A stretch of DNA of 64,000 nt from Balanoglossus misakiensis (Eukaryota > Hemichordata), in contig CM082584.2 in assembly GCA_040954595.2 (NCBI GenBank), positions 9,610,001-9,674,000 on the forward strand. The letters are read 5' to 3'. The position numbers and the translations under genes are program-made. The stretch's first letter is position 1. Each line of letters begins with the position of its first letter. Below the pieces are notes generated by a model. It made no database searches, was not told the DNA's origin, and worked only from the letters and a program-made list of their open reading frames with translations. Below, piece after piece: positions 48,362 to 61,760 of this stretch.

Positions 48362-50000
48362 TTCTGAAGTGTTGCATTTAACTTACCTCAATTAACGCAG
48401 AAACCTCTCCGTCCTGCATTAGCGGGAATCCATTAAAATAGGTCGATTTCGATAAGCCTCTTCATTTGCTTGATAATGGGGCGGAACCGCGAACTATGAA
48501 CAAACATGAACTTATCGTCATTATATATCCCACTGGATTTTTTTCCCAAATGAAACAAATATATATAGTATCACTGTCAGTTCGCATTGATATATAAATG
48601 TACGGCATCAAGTCCGCAACTTTTTTAATGTTTCTACTCTACTCTCAGAGTTCCAACTTCACATACGGTGCAAAGTACACGCAAGCTAGAAATATATGTG
48701 AACTTCTAGACAGTATCGCCCCACCTCCTTGTGGGAGGGGGTTCCTTAAATTTCCTCAATTTTCGATTTTAAACAAGTCAAATCAAGTTGTTTTAGTGTA
48801 CGTAATATGTTTTGATCTTATTACCTTTGTGTTGTACTGTCTGTTTTATGCGTGAAGAGCCACATGTTAATTTCTCTACGGAGATAATAAAGTATTCTGA
48901 ATCTTCGTCGAAAAAAAGGTAACGACTATGTCGCTTTGAAGCAAAGAAGACTGTACCTTTGATGCAAAAGGGCAATAGCTTCGGATCCACTGTTGTCCAG
49001 AGGTAGTAAACACCTGAGACACCTGCGTGTAGTCTTTTGGCGGGAGGGTTCTTTCGGATAATAATTTATGACTTGAATGTAGTTGTGTTTCCACTGCTGT
49101 TATTGTTTTGCCAAATGTACGTCTGCAAGTGTGATACACTGAAAGTAGAATTAAAAGGATTTCAGTTATGATGTTCAAATTCCTCTGGCAGATGTTAGTG
49201 ATTGACTCCGATAGGTCAGAAAAAAATACATGTCCTCTTTTTTATTCATCCACCCGGTTGTGTTAATGGAATAATCTCCTTTACATCCGTTAGCTTGCTC
49301 GACAAAAACATTTGTAACTCAAAGTGAAATTGGTCGACGATTAAAATTTCCACAGAATCGAAAATTCAAAAGAATAAAAAGCCTTCCCTTATTTGGTGAT
49401 TCAAAATTTAGATTATTCCCAATAGCGTGCACGATGGCATGCTAATACGGGAACCATATTTCTCTAGAAATTTAAATTTGGAAACCGCCGGGAAAGGATG
49501 AGCTACCCGTACATGTTATAAAGTTGGAACAGCGAGTCAGTGTGGTGATAAAATGTGACAAACTTTTAACATAATTTTGGTTTCGTTTGATAGGCTATGA
49601 GTGTTGTTCAACAGATCATAGAGCGTAGAACAACATAAATGCCTAAATAAAAAGTATCTAATCAAACTAATAATAACCAAAATAATGTCAAAGGTTAGCG
49701 GACGCAAACGGAATGCATGCAAAGACTAAAAATACAGGCGGGAAATATATAAAAAAAACTGTGGCATCAATATGAAGGACAGTATCACTTGTACTTTTGA
49801 AGAGATCCTCCCATCCCCTCCGCCTGTGAATCATATATTGCCAAACGCGCTGTTATTCAGATGACAAATATAGCTCGGTATTGTTTGGAGCGGGTCGTAT
49901 ACAACAAATATGTATAAAGATAGTTTTAACTCCGTCGAAAGGGCGATGCACTGGCGATGCCAGTGCAAGGGAAGTCAATAGAATGATTCTGCCGCAGAAT

Positions 50001-50009
50001 GTGTGTCTA

Positions 50010-50042
<33 letters not shown>

Positions 50043-50082
50043 GTTTGTATGTATGTATGTATGTATGTATGTATGTGCGTAT
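50001..50082. repeat. (TG)n and (TGTA)n microsatellite
   Basis: TG units followed by about 14 GTAT units. The frames that read through it (Cys/Val/Met-rich plus, His/Thr-rich minus) are artefacts. Confidence 0.92.
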
Positions 50083-50139
50083 CCGGGTCTTCGAATAAAT
50101 TGCTAACTGATGCCATTTGAATTAGAATAATCAATTAGA

Positions 50140-50147
50140 TGACGTCA
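50140..50147. promoter_or_regulatory. CRE
   Basis: Perfect TGACGTCA in ATGACGTCAT, a 10-bp palindrome. Confidence 0.4.
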
Positions 50148-51145
50148 TAAGTTGAAGTAACTCACAGAAGTCATACAGATGTGTCAGAACAGGAAATCTG
50201 TAACATTAATTAATGTCACTGTCTTAGTCATGATGATGAATGTTAAGGGAGACTTCAATATTACTGGGGAGGGGGTGAGAGGCAGGCATGTATTTTCTAT
50301 AGTCCATGAATGACACTCGGGGCAGCCAGAGCGTGAACCAGTGTAGCCACGGTCAAGGGCAATTAAGTCTCTCGACTAATCTATCTGACCTTGTTATTTT
50401 AACCTTGACTGGCTGGATAGGGTCCGAATTCTTTCTTATGTGTGGTACGCAGACAAAGGGTTGCCTTATGGAAATTTTCATTTGAGTCGATGTTCGTATA
50501 GTGCCCGGATTACAACATATTTTCACTCACATGAACAAACACGAAACAAAACAGAAATCAAGTTCCGGGTGTTAGTCGTTAGTATGTTCTTATTAACTTT
50601 CGACGAAATTAGAATATTGTTCATTGTGAGAATATTATTTTCTATTTCAATCTGAATAGATGTATAATTTGCAGTCAGTGTTCATTCACGCAAAAGTTAA
50701 ATATGTAAAGTAAACCGACCCCCCCCCCCCCCCCATTAAAATACATGGCACGGGCATTGCTAACAAATCCTGTGCGTGGAATGCACGCCAAGTACTCGGC
50801 CTGTTGGCGTACAGCACATCGAAGCGAGATCACCTCGCCTGTACCCTTGTTGCGAAAAGGCGTACGTTGCCAACGTAACTTTCTTGAACAGACACTGCCG
50901 GCGAAGTTACAGAAGTGGCATCTGTTTTCCCAATCGTCAGATACTTTTCGCGGTACAAATGTACGTCAATTCAACAACGGTGCTTGTTTTTACCAATCAC
51001 GACAACATACAGGAACATGAATGCATTCCAGGAAAACAGTGATATCAAAAGTTTGCCCCTACTCTGCTGAAATGTTTTCGTTTAAATTTAAAAAATAACA
51101 GGCGGCACACACTGATACATGTACCGGTATACACGTTAGCGTGTA

Positions 51146-51153
51146 TGACGTCA
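51146..51153. promoter_or_regulatory. CRE
   Basis: Perfect TGACGTCA, about 250 bp from the RORE-like site at 51400. Confidence 0.35.
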
Positions 51154-51399
51154 AAATGGTTGTCAGCTGTGTCGAAGAACTCAATCTCATAATTCCCTCG
51201 AAATAACATGAGATCAGCAAGATGTCGACCACTTTCAATGCAAGGTGGTTAAATATGCATAGGTGGCCGTATTTACTTAGTCGGATTAAGTTGTGATTTG
51301 AGTTGCGAATTGATCGGTATGAGATCACGAATCGCAATCGCGCGTACCATATGACGCCATATTCAAAAGGTAGTCAACGATTAGATGGTTAAATACTAG

Positions 51400-51410
51400 T
51401 ATTTAGGTCA
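51400..51410 (+). promoter_or_regulatory. RORE-like element
   Basis: TATTTAGGTCA, identical over 11 bp to the element at 46715, and followed by TTCT as at 48361. Confidence 0.4.
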
Positions 51411-52178
51411 TTCTAAGGTGGATTCGCAATGTATACATGTGACGGTCCAACATTGGGAAGTATAGCCTAATACGGAGAACATATGCCAGCATTTCCATGC
51501 GCATGGTTGAACAGCTACGGTAAAATTGTATCACCGTACGGCTGGCGCTTTGGGGTCAAACTGTTGCGTGGGCCTGTGTGCTGTTGGTGCATAAGTGTTA
51601 TCTCACCACGAGTTCGCCTTTGATAATGGTGATCTTTGACACGGACGCTTTTGCCGCTGCGTAGGGGACTGTCGACAAAACGTTAAAGGAAACTACTGAC
51701 TTAAAGTTGGACAATCATGATGTAGGTCACTGAGAAAACTGAGATGGCTCGCTTCTGTATGAATAAGACACCCAATCAGGTCCAATAATCAATATACAGG
51801 TGTCCGGAATGGGTTAAGCGCACCCTGCTAGCACGCTACGCCCATGACCCCAAGTGACAAATTCAAGTGAAGTTCGGCTGTCACGCGGCGCCGATCATAG
51901 AATGGGTTGTTTCATAGACTGCCATATTGGTTGTTTCGGCAGTTGGCGACCTCCCTCCCATGCATGAATAGTACAAGGGACCGAGGTATGACCTTCCGTG
52001 TGCATGGTGGTATCACCTGGTAGAGTAAATGGGTGACTATTACAGAACATTGCAGAAATATAGTTATGTACTTTCTGCTGTCCAACTTTGCTTGTCTTGA
52101 AGTTGTTGTTGTTTGCATATTTTTAAAAGTATGAAACTGTTGGAAAATCTGTCATTCGATCGAGGGCGATACCTGCGT

Positions 52179-52208
52179 CCCCCCTCTCTTAAGAGGGGGG
52201 GGGGGGGA
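52179..52208. repeat. C-tract/G-tract hairpin around CTCTTAAGAG
   Basis: A run of C is followed by TCTCTTAAGAG and then about 13 G. The centre is a perfect 10-bp palindrome and the C and G arms pair, so a strong stem is possible in either strand. Confidence 0.6.
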
Positions 52209-53894
52209 GGCGCAGGGAGATCCCTCGAACGATGTATAAAACCATCATGATGGTTCGTGCATCCCAAAAATATTTCATCGAGAAGCTTTGGAGAAAAATC
52301 GCCAAACTTAGGAATGTTTTGGCCAGTCTGTATTGCATATTATAAATTACACTGTCGGTCTTCAGGTTGCACAACCAGTCGTCATGCCGTGTGCAAAAGT
52401 GGCAAAATTATGCGCGAGGAACGCTGGGATCTCGCGCGACCTCATTTTTAGCGAACAGTAAAATCATGTAATTGTATTCAATAGTTGTATCATACTCTTT
52501 CCCCGGAAGTCCTACAGCCATATATGAAAGACTTTAATTTTAGTGTAGGGCGTGTAACGGCCATTATTCTTTCGTTTAGCATGTTTTCTAGACTATGCAT
52601 CATCCGTGCATTCCCAAGGAAGTTGTTACAGAAAGCCACCAGGAGAACGGTGTGCTGCTTACGTCATATAGTTTTCTCTCACGTGACCTCGCCCTTGGGC
52701 GCGGCAAAACCACCTTACACGGGGTCAGTTGCCACTGGGTGGATGGACAGTGGCAGACCAGTGGAACAATTCCAGCCATGATTGAAAGTCACAAATCACT
52801 GTGTAGTAACACTTTGTGATCACAACAAAGTGCCCCCCCCCCCCCATTTCATCAAAAGTCATAGCCGCTTCCACGTGGCAACGCATGACATGTGTTGTGC
52901 ATTCTATATGACCCTATTGCGTTTGGTTATCTACATCGCGTTATGGTTATATGGCTGACGTGTGCTAATTTGACCGTCCGGCGCATTAATAAAAACATAA
53001 TCTTGGGTAAATCACTCCCCATTAACCTTGGTGGCAAAGTACCAGTCATGCTTATTTCCCTCGCTTATTCGGAACAGACTTTACATGTTCCTGTAGCTTG
53101 CTGTTGAGCTTGTTCATAATTAATTTCGATTGTTATTGAATTATCTATAGAATTTTTGTGGATGCCAAAGCAAATATTGACGGACGCTTGGAACAGCGGT
53201 GTATTACGCGAACGTAAAATCAATTTGACCTTATGTATGCGGCTGTATGGAGTTGCAAAGTGATACCAACCCCCAGCCGTAAATCTATAAAACTGGTAAC
53301 GGACGCTCCGAATTTCCTTGTACCCACAACTTGAACAACAGGTGGAACTAACGGCCGTCATGTGGTACCGTGTAATAAATTTACACAATAACCTACTTAA
53401 ATAGGCATACATGTATGTATATATTAACGATACATTAAGACCGCGTTTCAACTGCTGCCATTAACCTTCGCGGTTTTCCAAGATTTTTAATCCCGGCACC
53501 GCGGGGATTCCCAATTCCATGTGGAATTAAACATTTACCGAGTCTCCTAAGTGTGGAGACGATTGTGTGTCTGATGTTGTACAAATTTCCGATTAAAAAT
53601 ACTAGATTAGCACGAAAAGTCCTATACTCCATTTTATCCACTGTAGACATATCTTGACTTGATTTTTTATTGCCAGTTCAGACAGGCTTTGCCATTCGCC
53701 CGATATCAATCTAAGACTTTTTTTGTGTGTGTGACAGCCCAATAGGAAACCTTTTACCAACTCATTTTACGTTCAGGATCTGTCAGTGTGGGTGTATAAA
53801 TGCGAGTAATGTATGCAAATCCTGCAACCAGCGGCTCCTTCCCATATCACATGTCTGTGTCCACTTTTCAATGTAATCGGTCGCTGCTTTGGAT

Positions 53895-53905
53895 TGACCT
53901 AGTTA
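53895..53905 (-). promoter_or_regulatory. RORE-like element (minus)
   Basis: TAACTAGGTCA on the minus strand fits WAWNTRGGTCA at every position. Confidence 0.35.
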
Positions 53906-55649
53906 CTATCGATCTAATAGTTTGAAATCTATTTTCTGTCAATATCGTTGACAACTCACGGTTGCAAACGAAAGATTGCTTGTCGATGCCCGTTTGGTGG
54001 TGCCATTTCGACCATCTATAATCCTCGCATTGTTTTCTGGCTGTATTTGGAGGAGGATTTTGGCCAGGGTGTTGTACTTTCTGGCAGTCCGTTGATTTGC
54101 TCCGAGTAGAATTCAATGTCTATATGTATCGATGCAATAAAACTTCCAGTGTGTGGTTGCTGGGTACGGTTGTCATTCATGATGCCAACGCATGACCTGA
54201 CGCCCGCGCCAGAGCAGCGGACGGACAGAAGGCTACATGTGGTGGCTTTACAGCCTACATGAGACAATCTGTGTGTTGGGGGAGGGGGTTGGGGCGATCT
54301 CGCCCGAAGTACCCGTGTATCGAAAAGATAAACACATGAAATGTCTTCCCTTTTCGGTCACACAAAGTTCTCCGATTCACCGCCCCGTTCTAGTAGGTAT
54401 GCGCCTTTCAGCTGGAGGCTAAAAGCAGAACCATCTGGTAGTGAATTAAACCGAAATTCAAATTTTGCAGAAAACAATGTTAACAGAGAGTGCAGACACG
54501 CTGCGTTGAAGTCGCTGTGCCGATACTTGTGTTGTCTACCGTCGTTCTCCGATACCCATCATTCACTGAAATATTTCACGGCGATAGGTGTTAAAACAGT
54601 CAACTATTGCCCGCGATAATTGTGCTGGGATTCGGCAGAACACGATGAACACGACACCACCGATGAGTGGGCAACCATACGGAACTGACCCTCCTATTGG
54701 ACGAACAGGTAGCCTAAGCTCGCGCTGTGTGAGCCAATAGCTGCAGTCGCGAAATCCGCAAGCCACTTGGTTGTCGTTGGAACGACGGGTAAGCTTATTA
54801 TAAGAGCACCGGGTCGTTTGATCGTCGTTATTTAAATTTTATCCGGGCCGTATGATTTTGATTGGCCAGATCCCAATCTTTTTACAGGTGTGGGAATGCT
54901 GTAACCTATGAGGATCCTCATAGAAGTCTATAGCATTCCTTTCCACCCCGATATACACACCAACACATATACATTGTATGATTCTTCCACAATGTTTCCT
55001 TTCTGAAAACCTTTCTGGTCGCATGAAATTTCGAAATCGTGAATATTTCCACTCTGGTTTTTGTTGGACAATTTCCTTGGACGATGCCATGCGTTGGCGT
55101 AAATCGCTTTCCCCACTTGCTCCTTGCAGTCGAATTTGAATGTGACTTCAGGTTCTTTCGCAGGTCGCGGGTAATATCGAGCGTACCATGTTCGTTCCAA
55201 TTCCGCACCGATGGCTCAAGACAAGGCTTGAGTGTTTCTCTTGATTTGTTTCTGATGCTGTGAACGTTGCAGTAGGCGCCATCGCATAAGGCTGTCATGT
55301 GGTCGTGATCGATCGGGTCGCCGTACTTGTACTCAACTTGACACCGATTTTCAGCCAGAGTATATCAACTCAAGCGCCCGCTATTTTCTTTCATCGCGGA
55401 TAAAAAACTGCTTCGTCTAATCCCCTTCACACGCGAGTTTTTGAACTTTTACAGAGAAAAAAACTATCGCCTGCTGTGTGTTGGCGACGCGTCTCTCGAG
55501 GTAAAAGGCTTTAAAAATTCGCAGCACAAAAAAGTATTGGCCGCATGATCGGAAGGTACCCGTCTCCTGTGTTTACATTTCAAGCGACCCATTTTTTTTT
55601 AGCTTCCGTGTGATACACTCTTGGGGTACCAATGGCATTCCTGAAGGCC

Positions 55650-55657
55650 TGACGTCA
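55650..55657. promoter_or_regulatory. CRE
   Basis: Perfect TGACGTCA in a CCTGACGTCATCGC context. Confidence 0.4.
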
Positions 55658-58529
55658 TCGCTTGCGCTTTCAGAAAAGCGAGTTTCTTTTCGCGTTCAAG
55701 CGATTTGTTTTTGATCACGTACCTGCAGAAATATCCAGGACTATTCTTGAAATTTGATTACTGTAAAAGGGACCGAGATCAAGCTTATGGAGATGCGGGT
55801 ATACAGCGTTCTCGTGTCAAAGTACATGTACTTTTGTTACCGTTCTGGTGTCATTCACCCCCTCCCCTCCCCTCCCCTCCCCCGAAATACGCCGATTCAT
55901 CGTTGGGAATAAACAATGTCACTTTTATGCAATTTGTACGGTTATGTTGTCTGACGGCTTTGAACACTGACACAGAAAAGGTCGGCATCCTATTTATAAA
56001 CAACTTGTAGATGGACCCGATGTGTGGGTTGGTTACTGCATGGGCGGAAGGCGTTCACTACACAAATAGTCCCCCCTCCCCTCAATCTATCGACCATGGG
56101 GCGAACCGATTGAGGAAACATGGCCCGATTGAAGGGCAGTGAGTGTGGGGACAGGAGTAAATCCACCGCAACGATCCAGGGGTTAACGAACGTGGAAGCA
56201 CTACTAGTTACCCCGTGCGAGTGATATTCCCCTGAATTTCTTGCCACTACAAATAGCATGAATTATGATGCTCAGTCGACTGTTTGTTATCGACGACGAT
56301 GTTGTTAATAGGGGCGGTGTTCGATGTGCGGGGTTAAAGGTTATATACAGCAGAACAAAGAGAGCATGACAAGAAATTATATGGATCACACACCTGTCTC
56401 GCTATTACGAAAAAAAATGCCCTGTCATGTATCCATTACCATATCATAGATACCTTCAGTAAGATTAAACGGTTGAAAGCGTTTCAGCGCAGGAATGGGG
56501 GGGGGGGGGTACACATCTCACGGAATACTAGGCCCTCCCTGTCGTAATACATGAAGCCAGGCTTTATCAAGATCGTGGAATCTCTCTGTAATAAAGCTGC
56601 CATTCATCCATAATTTACACATCTCTTTCACTCAAGGGTTTAGGCCTACATACGTTTTTTTTCAACATTATATATGGCTTTAATATGCAAAGTCCCTGTT
56701 TGTGCAGTTTGATACCATTCCCGTTATCTACGCGTGCGTCATTTGTCCTAGCTGTTAGATCAGAAAAAAATATCACGATAAAAAAAGTGTAACACGTGTT
56801 TAAAATCATACTGTCCCGTATTAAAAACCGGAAACATTTTCAACGCAAGTGTGCATGCCCTGAAATCGAAATTAATTACGGTCGGCCATCTCCAAAGTCG
56901 GTCGACGACCCCCTCGTCTATAGATCTAATTTGCATACGGCGAATACGTCATGCGTGCTCTAACGTGATGGAACAAGTACAAACACAGGGAGAGTCTGCT
57001 GTTGGCCTTGACCGAGCACCGGTTTGCTGATGTTGCCAGTCGATGCCTTGCTTGATAACCCCCCCCCCCTTTTTTTTTCAGCCCAGTCACGTGACACAGA
57101 TGTCGAAACGACGGCGCCCAGTAGTTCCAAGCGCGCGTCCTTGGTTGCCAGCACGACCGCATCACGTTACACTCGGTCATGTTCATTATTTTCTTTTAAA
57201 TATAGACCTTTTTCTATAGATCCCTGTTTGTTTGAAATTATCGTTTTAACTTGCAGAGCACCCAGCTCCGAGCCCAGAGGCTTCTATACGCGTAAATTCG
57301 AAATATGAATCGTAAAATTTCGCGGTCAGCTTTGAAGTTCGCGTCATTCATCACAAGTGTCGTGATGTTGAACTTAGGCTATGCACGTAAAACACTGACG
57401 GTAGTAATGTTTAAAAATCGTCCGTTATTGTGGTGGTCCTATACAAAGCCGTTAACAGAAATTAAGCCATGGCAGCTGTCGGTGTCAATGCCCCCTTTGT
57501 TGTTTTTACTCAATTTCATTTAGTGTTCGCTTTAAAAAAAAAAGCAATTTCGTCCTTGTTTCTCGTCAGATATATATTACCCCCCCCCCCAGTACAAACT
57601 CTCGTGCAGCCACGCCCTATGCAACCGAACAATCGTAAAAATCCAGGGACAACCATCTGACGACGGCCAATTTGAAATCAAATATGTCCTTTTGTAACAG
57701 ATACTCAAACTGAAATAAAAAAGTTTAATTTTTTATCCACTATCGTTCAAAGTCAACTTAACGAAAATATGTCCATAAAACGTAAATTGTCGTTCTTGCT
57801 CTTACCCTTATATATTTAATCCAGACAACTATATAAACGCTGAAATTGATAGTGATATTTTAGTTTGAAGTAGACAATATTGTTCGAACATGACCTTAGC
57901 CGCCAACTCGATAACATTGACGTTCAGTACCGATTTTTAATCTATGCAAATCAAAAGCAATCTGACGACGCGGGAATATTTATTTTCAACTGTTGAAAGA
58001 AATTTACAAATAGGAGTTTAAGCGAATGATTTATCAGAATAATTGTTTTCGGCTTGAAATGGTCGAAGTTCAAGGCCGTGGAGAGTGTTTCAGGCAATCC
58101 AGCCTTGGGTAAATATCATTTGAATTGTCATTGGTCGCAGCAATTGAATTATCCGAGATCAACAAAAGTATTTCAAACGATAGAGGGCTGCACACAGAAA
58201 AAGAAATATGCACAAATAGTAACGGAACATACCAAGTTAGATTTGTTTTGTCAACCCGGCGCTCAGAACCCAACCACGAGGTTACCATGGAAACATTATG
58301 GAACATATGGTATGTCGCAGGGTGTTTTTAGCGTGGGACATGGGCAAATCGACAACAATAACTTGGCAGCGTACGCATGCCTGTTGCGGGCGACTAAAAG
58401 TCGTGAAAGTGAAACGAAAATTGTGCAGCAGACTTATTATGCAATTCCAAGACACGTTACGAAAATTGTAATATTTGATAAGCCACCCTGTATATGTGAC
58501 GCGAGACAGACGCTACGCATGCGCACATA

Positions 58530-58539
58530 ATTACGTAAC
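58530..58539. promoter_or_regulatory. Perfect NFIL3/PAR-bZIP D-box
   Basis: ATTACGTAAC matches the NFIL3/E4BP4 consensus RTTAYGTAAY at every position. It lies 4.1 kb upstream of the NFIL3 coding exon, beside an NRF1-like ACGCATGCGCAC (58515-58526). A good splice donor (CCCG|GTAAGA) occurs at about 58910, so this could be an NFIL3 promoter with autoregulation. That last step is inference. Confidence 0.45.
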
Positions 58540-60276
58540 AGCCTTGGCAGAAAACAATCCTGATTAGCATAATGTGATAATGACAAGTCCACACGACTAT
58601 CTGGGCGGGTACTGATGCGGAGCATGACCCTAAAAGTAAACTGCTGCGTCTCCTGTCTACGTTCTCTCGTCTGTCCGCTCTGCAATCATCACTTCTCTAT
58701 TTTTTTGGGTTTCGCCGTTGCAGAATTCTTTTCTTTTCTTTTTTCCGTTTCATTTCTTTTCTACTGATGAGAATCGCGCACACATGAACTCGTTCCCATC
58801 TGCGCCCTACGCACTTGTCTCGAAAACAACGGTAACTGTTCCCAAAGAAACAACATCCGTTGGATGTGGGAGAGATTCGACAAGAAGCGGTCGGCTTTAC
58901 TGCCCGGTAAGAAAGCGCCTTGTAACTTATCCCCGTGAGTATAAAAATCGAGTGTTTTACGATTAATTGTTGTTGCAGATGCAATTTCAGTTTCGTTAAG
59001 TTAGCAGCTTGGCTTGGTTTCAGCAGATACGTCTGGGTTTTTTTTTTCTCTCGAGCTTTCCTCTATCAGTAGTATATGTGATGACTTGGAATGACGAGGC
59101 ACCAAGGCAAGATATTTCATTTTATTAATATTTCATAATATTTTATAGCATTTTGAGTCTAAAGTTACCTAACTGGGCTCTGCTCCGTCTGTACCCACTG
59201 AAATGAGAGCATACCTCGCCCCGTACTCTTTATGATATAGGCATACACGAAGGGGCGCGTCAGTAGAATAAAAAAGTTGTGTTTTCTGACGAATATACAC
59301 ATTTTGTTGTCTTCAACGGCAGAGCTCGTTCGAATGGGCCAAGGCGACGCTTGGTAATTCTTGATGATCGTACCGTGACGGTATTGTTGTTCAGGTCGTA
59401 CTGAGGTCGTTCACTTTTTGGAGTCCTCGACAATGAACGGTTCGCCGCGGGGACGGTCTCTTCCCTTCCCCTTCCCCGCGTTCGCTGAAGAGGAGCGCCG
59501 CCTGGAAAGTACAAAACTACCGTATACTATTCGCCCCCTTGTTTGTTGCCCAGATAGCGTGGGTTCGATTCCCTTTTTTTCGAACTGTGACGGTGGAAGA
59601 GGTGCGTATTTGTGCGTAAACTGATGTCAAGGTCGAAGTGTTATACGGCGCTTCCATATGGTCAATCATCGTGGCTCATCGTCACGCTCCGTCCGCTCTT
59701 TAAAATAAATTCAGACCACCAGTACACAAGCAAGCGTTTGTAATACATCCATTGTCTACAGCCCGTCAGTTTTCCAGTGTTTTTTCTACATTCAGCGACC
59801 GATGTACCCCCGCAGTATTGGGTCCTTAACGTGTCTTACGGATCACCACGTCACAATCATGAGACTTATACCTCCAAAACTGCATAATAAATAGATTGTG
59901 AAAGTTTGCAAGACGATAGTGTTGTTGGGCGGGCTGTCGTAACGTATTGCCTATGTTGCTACTCGCGGGGACAACTAACCACAATTTTGTCTGAAGTTGG
60001 CTGAATTGTTGCCTTTGTCGTAACCGTTGGCAACGCTTGTTATAATCGTATATTAACCATGTGTAACACAGAGCAGACGAAATGAAGGGATAGCCAAAAT
60101 CGAAATTTCGCACGCGTTGGTACGAAAAGGTAACCTTTAGATTTGTTGGGAAAACAATTTACTGTACTTCAAGAGCATGAAGAGGTCACTCCACAGTCGT
60201 GCCCAGACAACGTGTTGTGATGTGCTACGTGTACTCCTGCACAGGGTGCAGAGAATGATGGGCGTATCTATAGCTG

Positions 60277-60284
60277 TGACGTCA
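60277..60284. promoter_or_regulatory. CRE
   Basis: Perfect TGACGTCA, 2.3 kb upstream of the NFIL3 start codon. Confidence 0.4.
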
Positions 60285-60376
60285 TCTTTGAACTTGATGT
60301 ATTGGATATTTAGAGGATTAGGCTGTTTACTCAGAAAAGAGTCAGTTATTGCCAAAATAGTAGCAATTGTAGTAGT

Positions 60377-60377
60377 G

Positions 60378-60459
<82 letters not shown>
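60377..60459. repeat. (TGA)n trinucleotide repeat, about 27 units
   Basis: Uninterrupted TGA/GAT/ATG units over 83 bp, 2.1 kb upstream of the NFIL3 start codon. Likely length-polymorphic. Confidence 0.95.
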
Positions 60460-61760
60460 AAAAAGGACTGTTTCATATTATAGAACCTGAAACGCTGAGT
60501 AAGTCAACACAGAACACGCGAGAGTGCTATCTTTCCTTTGACAAGCAGAGAAAACACCCAAGTTAACACCAGACATCTCGCTAACCCATACACTAGACTG
60601 ACCACGATGCAAGCTTTCATATCTCTCCGAAATTTCTCAACACTCGGACGCTTTGCCTATAGCACACCACCACGATGCCACAGCCAATGCATTCCTCTTT
60701 GTATTACAAACCCTGGCTTTGGGGAAAACACCATAAAACTATAAACGGAAGCCTGTTCTCGTTCCAAAACTGGGTGGTCCAAATTATCAAAAACTGCCAA
60801 GGGAGATTATTATCCACAGGTAAAAGACTATTGTCGGCTTCTTATTCGATAGCGTAGACAATGAAGGCACTGTTACAATCATAGATATACTTTAGCCTTT
60901 GGTTTGCCAAATTTGAAAGTTATCGGTAATGCGATAATTTAATTTTCTTTTATAGCAGAAGAACAAATTTTACGAGGATTTGTCGTGCTTTGTTTAGTGC
61001 ATACTATGTATTGTGGCGGGCCAGACAGGCAAAGAATGTGCATTAATGATCCGACCAGTCACGTGCTCATATTATCAAACACATGCGCCGTGAAAAGACA
61101 TAAAGGGTTGTTGTTCACCATTGACCCGCCAAGGTCAACCGCTCGAACAAACGTTGGTGTGGATGATTGATTTATGTCGTTGGGAGACTTGGCGTTCTGC
61201 TATTGGCCGCACCAATGAGGAAGCTTAGTTTCTCAGTTTTGATCTGAGATTGTTGGGGATTTCTTATGCAATTTGGGGCCAGAGTCTCGAGTACCTTTTC
61301 GCGCGTCAGTTTTTCCGTTCCGCATAGTTTGTTGGTGTTTTTGTTGTTTCACCCGATCATTCGTGTTGCTAAACTGAACTCGGCAAATCGCTAAATTTAT
61401 TTGTAGAATTAGAAGCGGCCAGATGTCGAGCCTCCTGGGCGCAAATATTCCCGAATCGAAATGCCACATCTTGCCTAAATGCATTGTTTCCGTGGCGATG
61501 ACGTAGCAGATGGATCATTTTTAAATGTGTGTGTTTTTTTAAATTAAGTTACGATACGATACTTTCAGAGAAAAATGAAATCACCGACATTGTTTCTCTT
61601 CACATTACCACCATCATACAACTTTCGCCAGGTCTAATTCACATGGAAGTATAGTACGCGTACAGATCGAATGCTTCATCTGTAACTTCAAAAATAGGAG
61701 CCTAAACCTGTTGAGCGTTACATTTATGGACCCCACAGATACGTGTGCGAAATAGGATAT

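Noticed and set aside
49853-50134. His/Thr-rich minus frame and Cys/Val-rich plus frame
   Set aside because: Translation of a TG/TGTA microsatellite.
58054-58530. 158-codon plus frame
   Set aside because: No recognisable family; ends beside the candidate D-box promoter and is likely chance.
59562-59572. tRNA-like B box GGTTCGATTCC followed by T7
   Set aside because: No A box, no acceptor stem and no cloverleaf can be folded upstream.
47126-61066. Many CACGTG E-boxes upstream of NFIL3
   Set aside because: A six-base palindrome is expected about 15 times per window; the count seen is not clearly above that.
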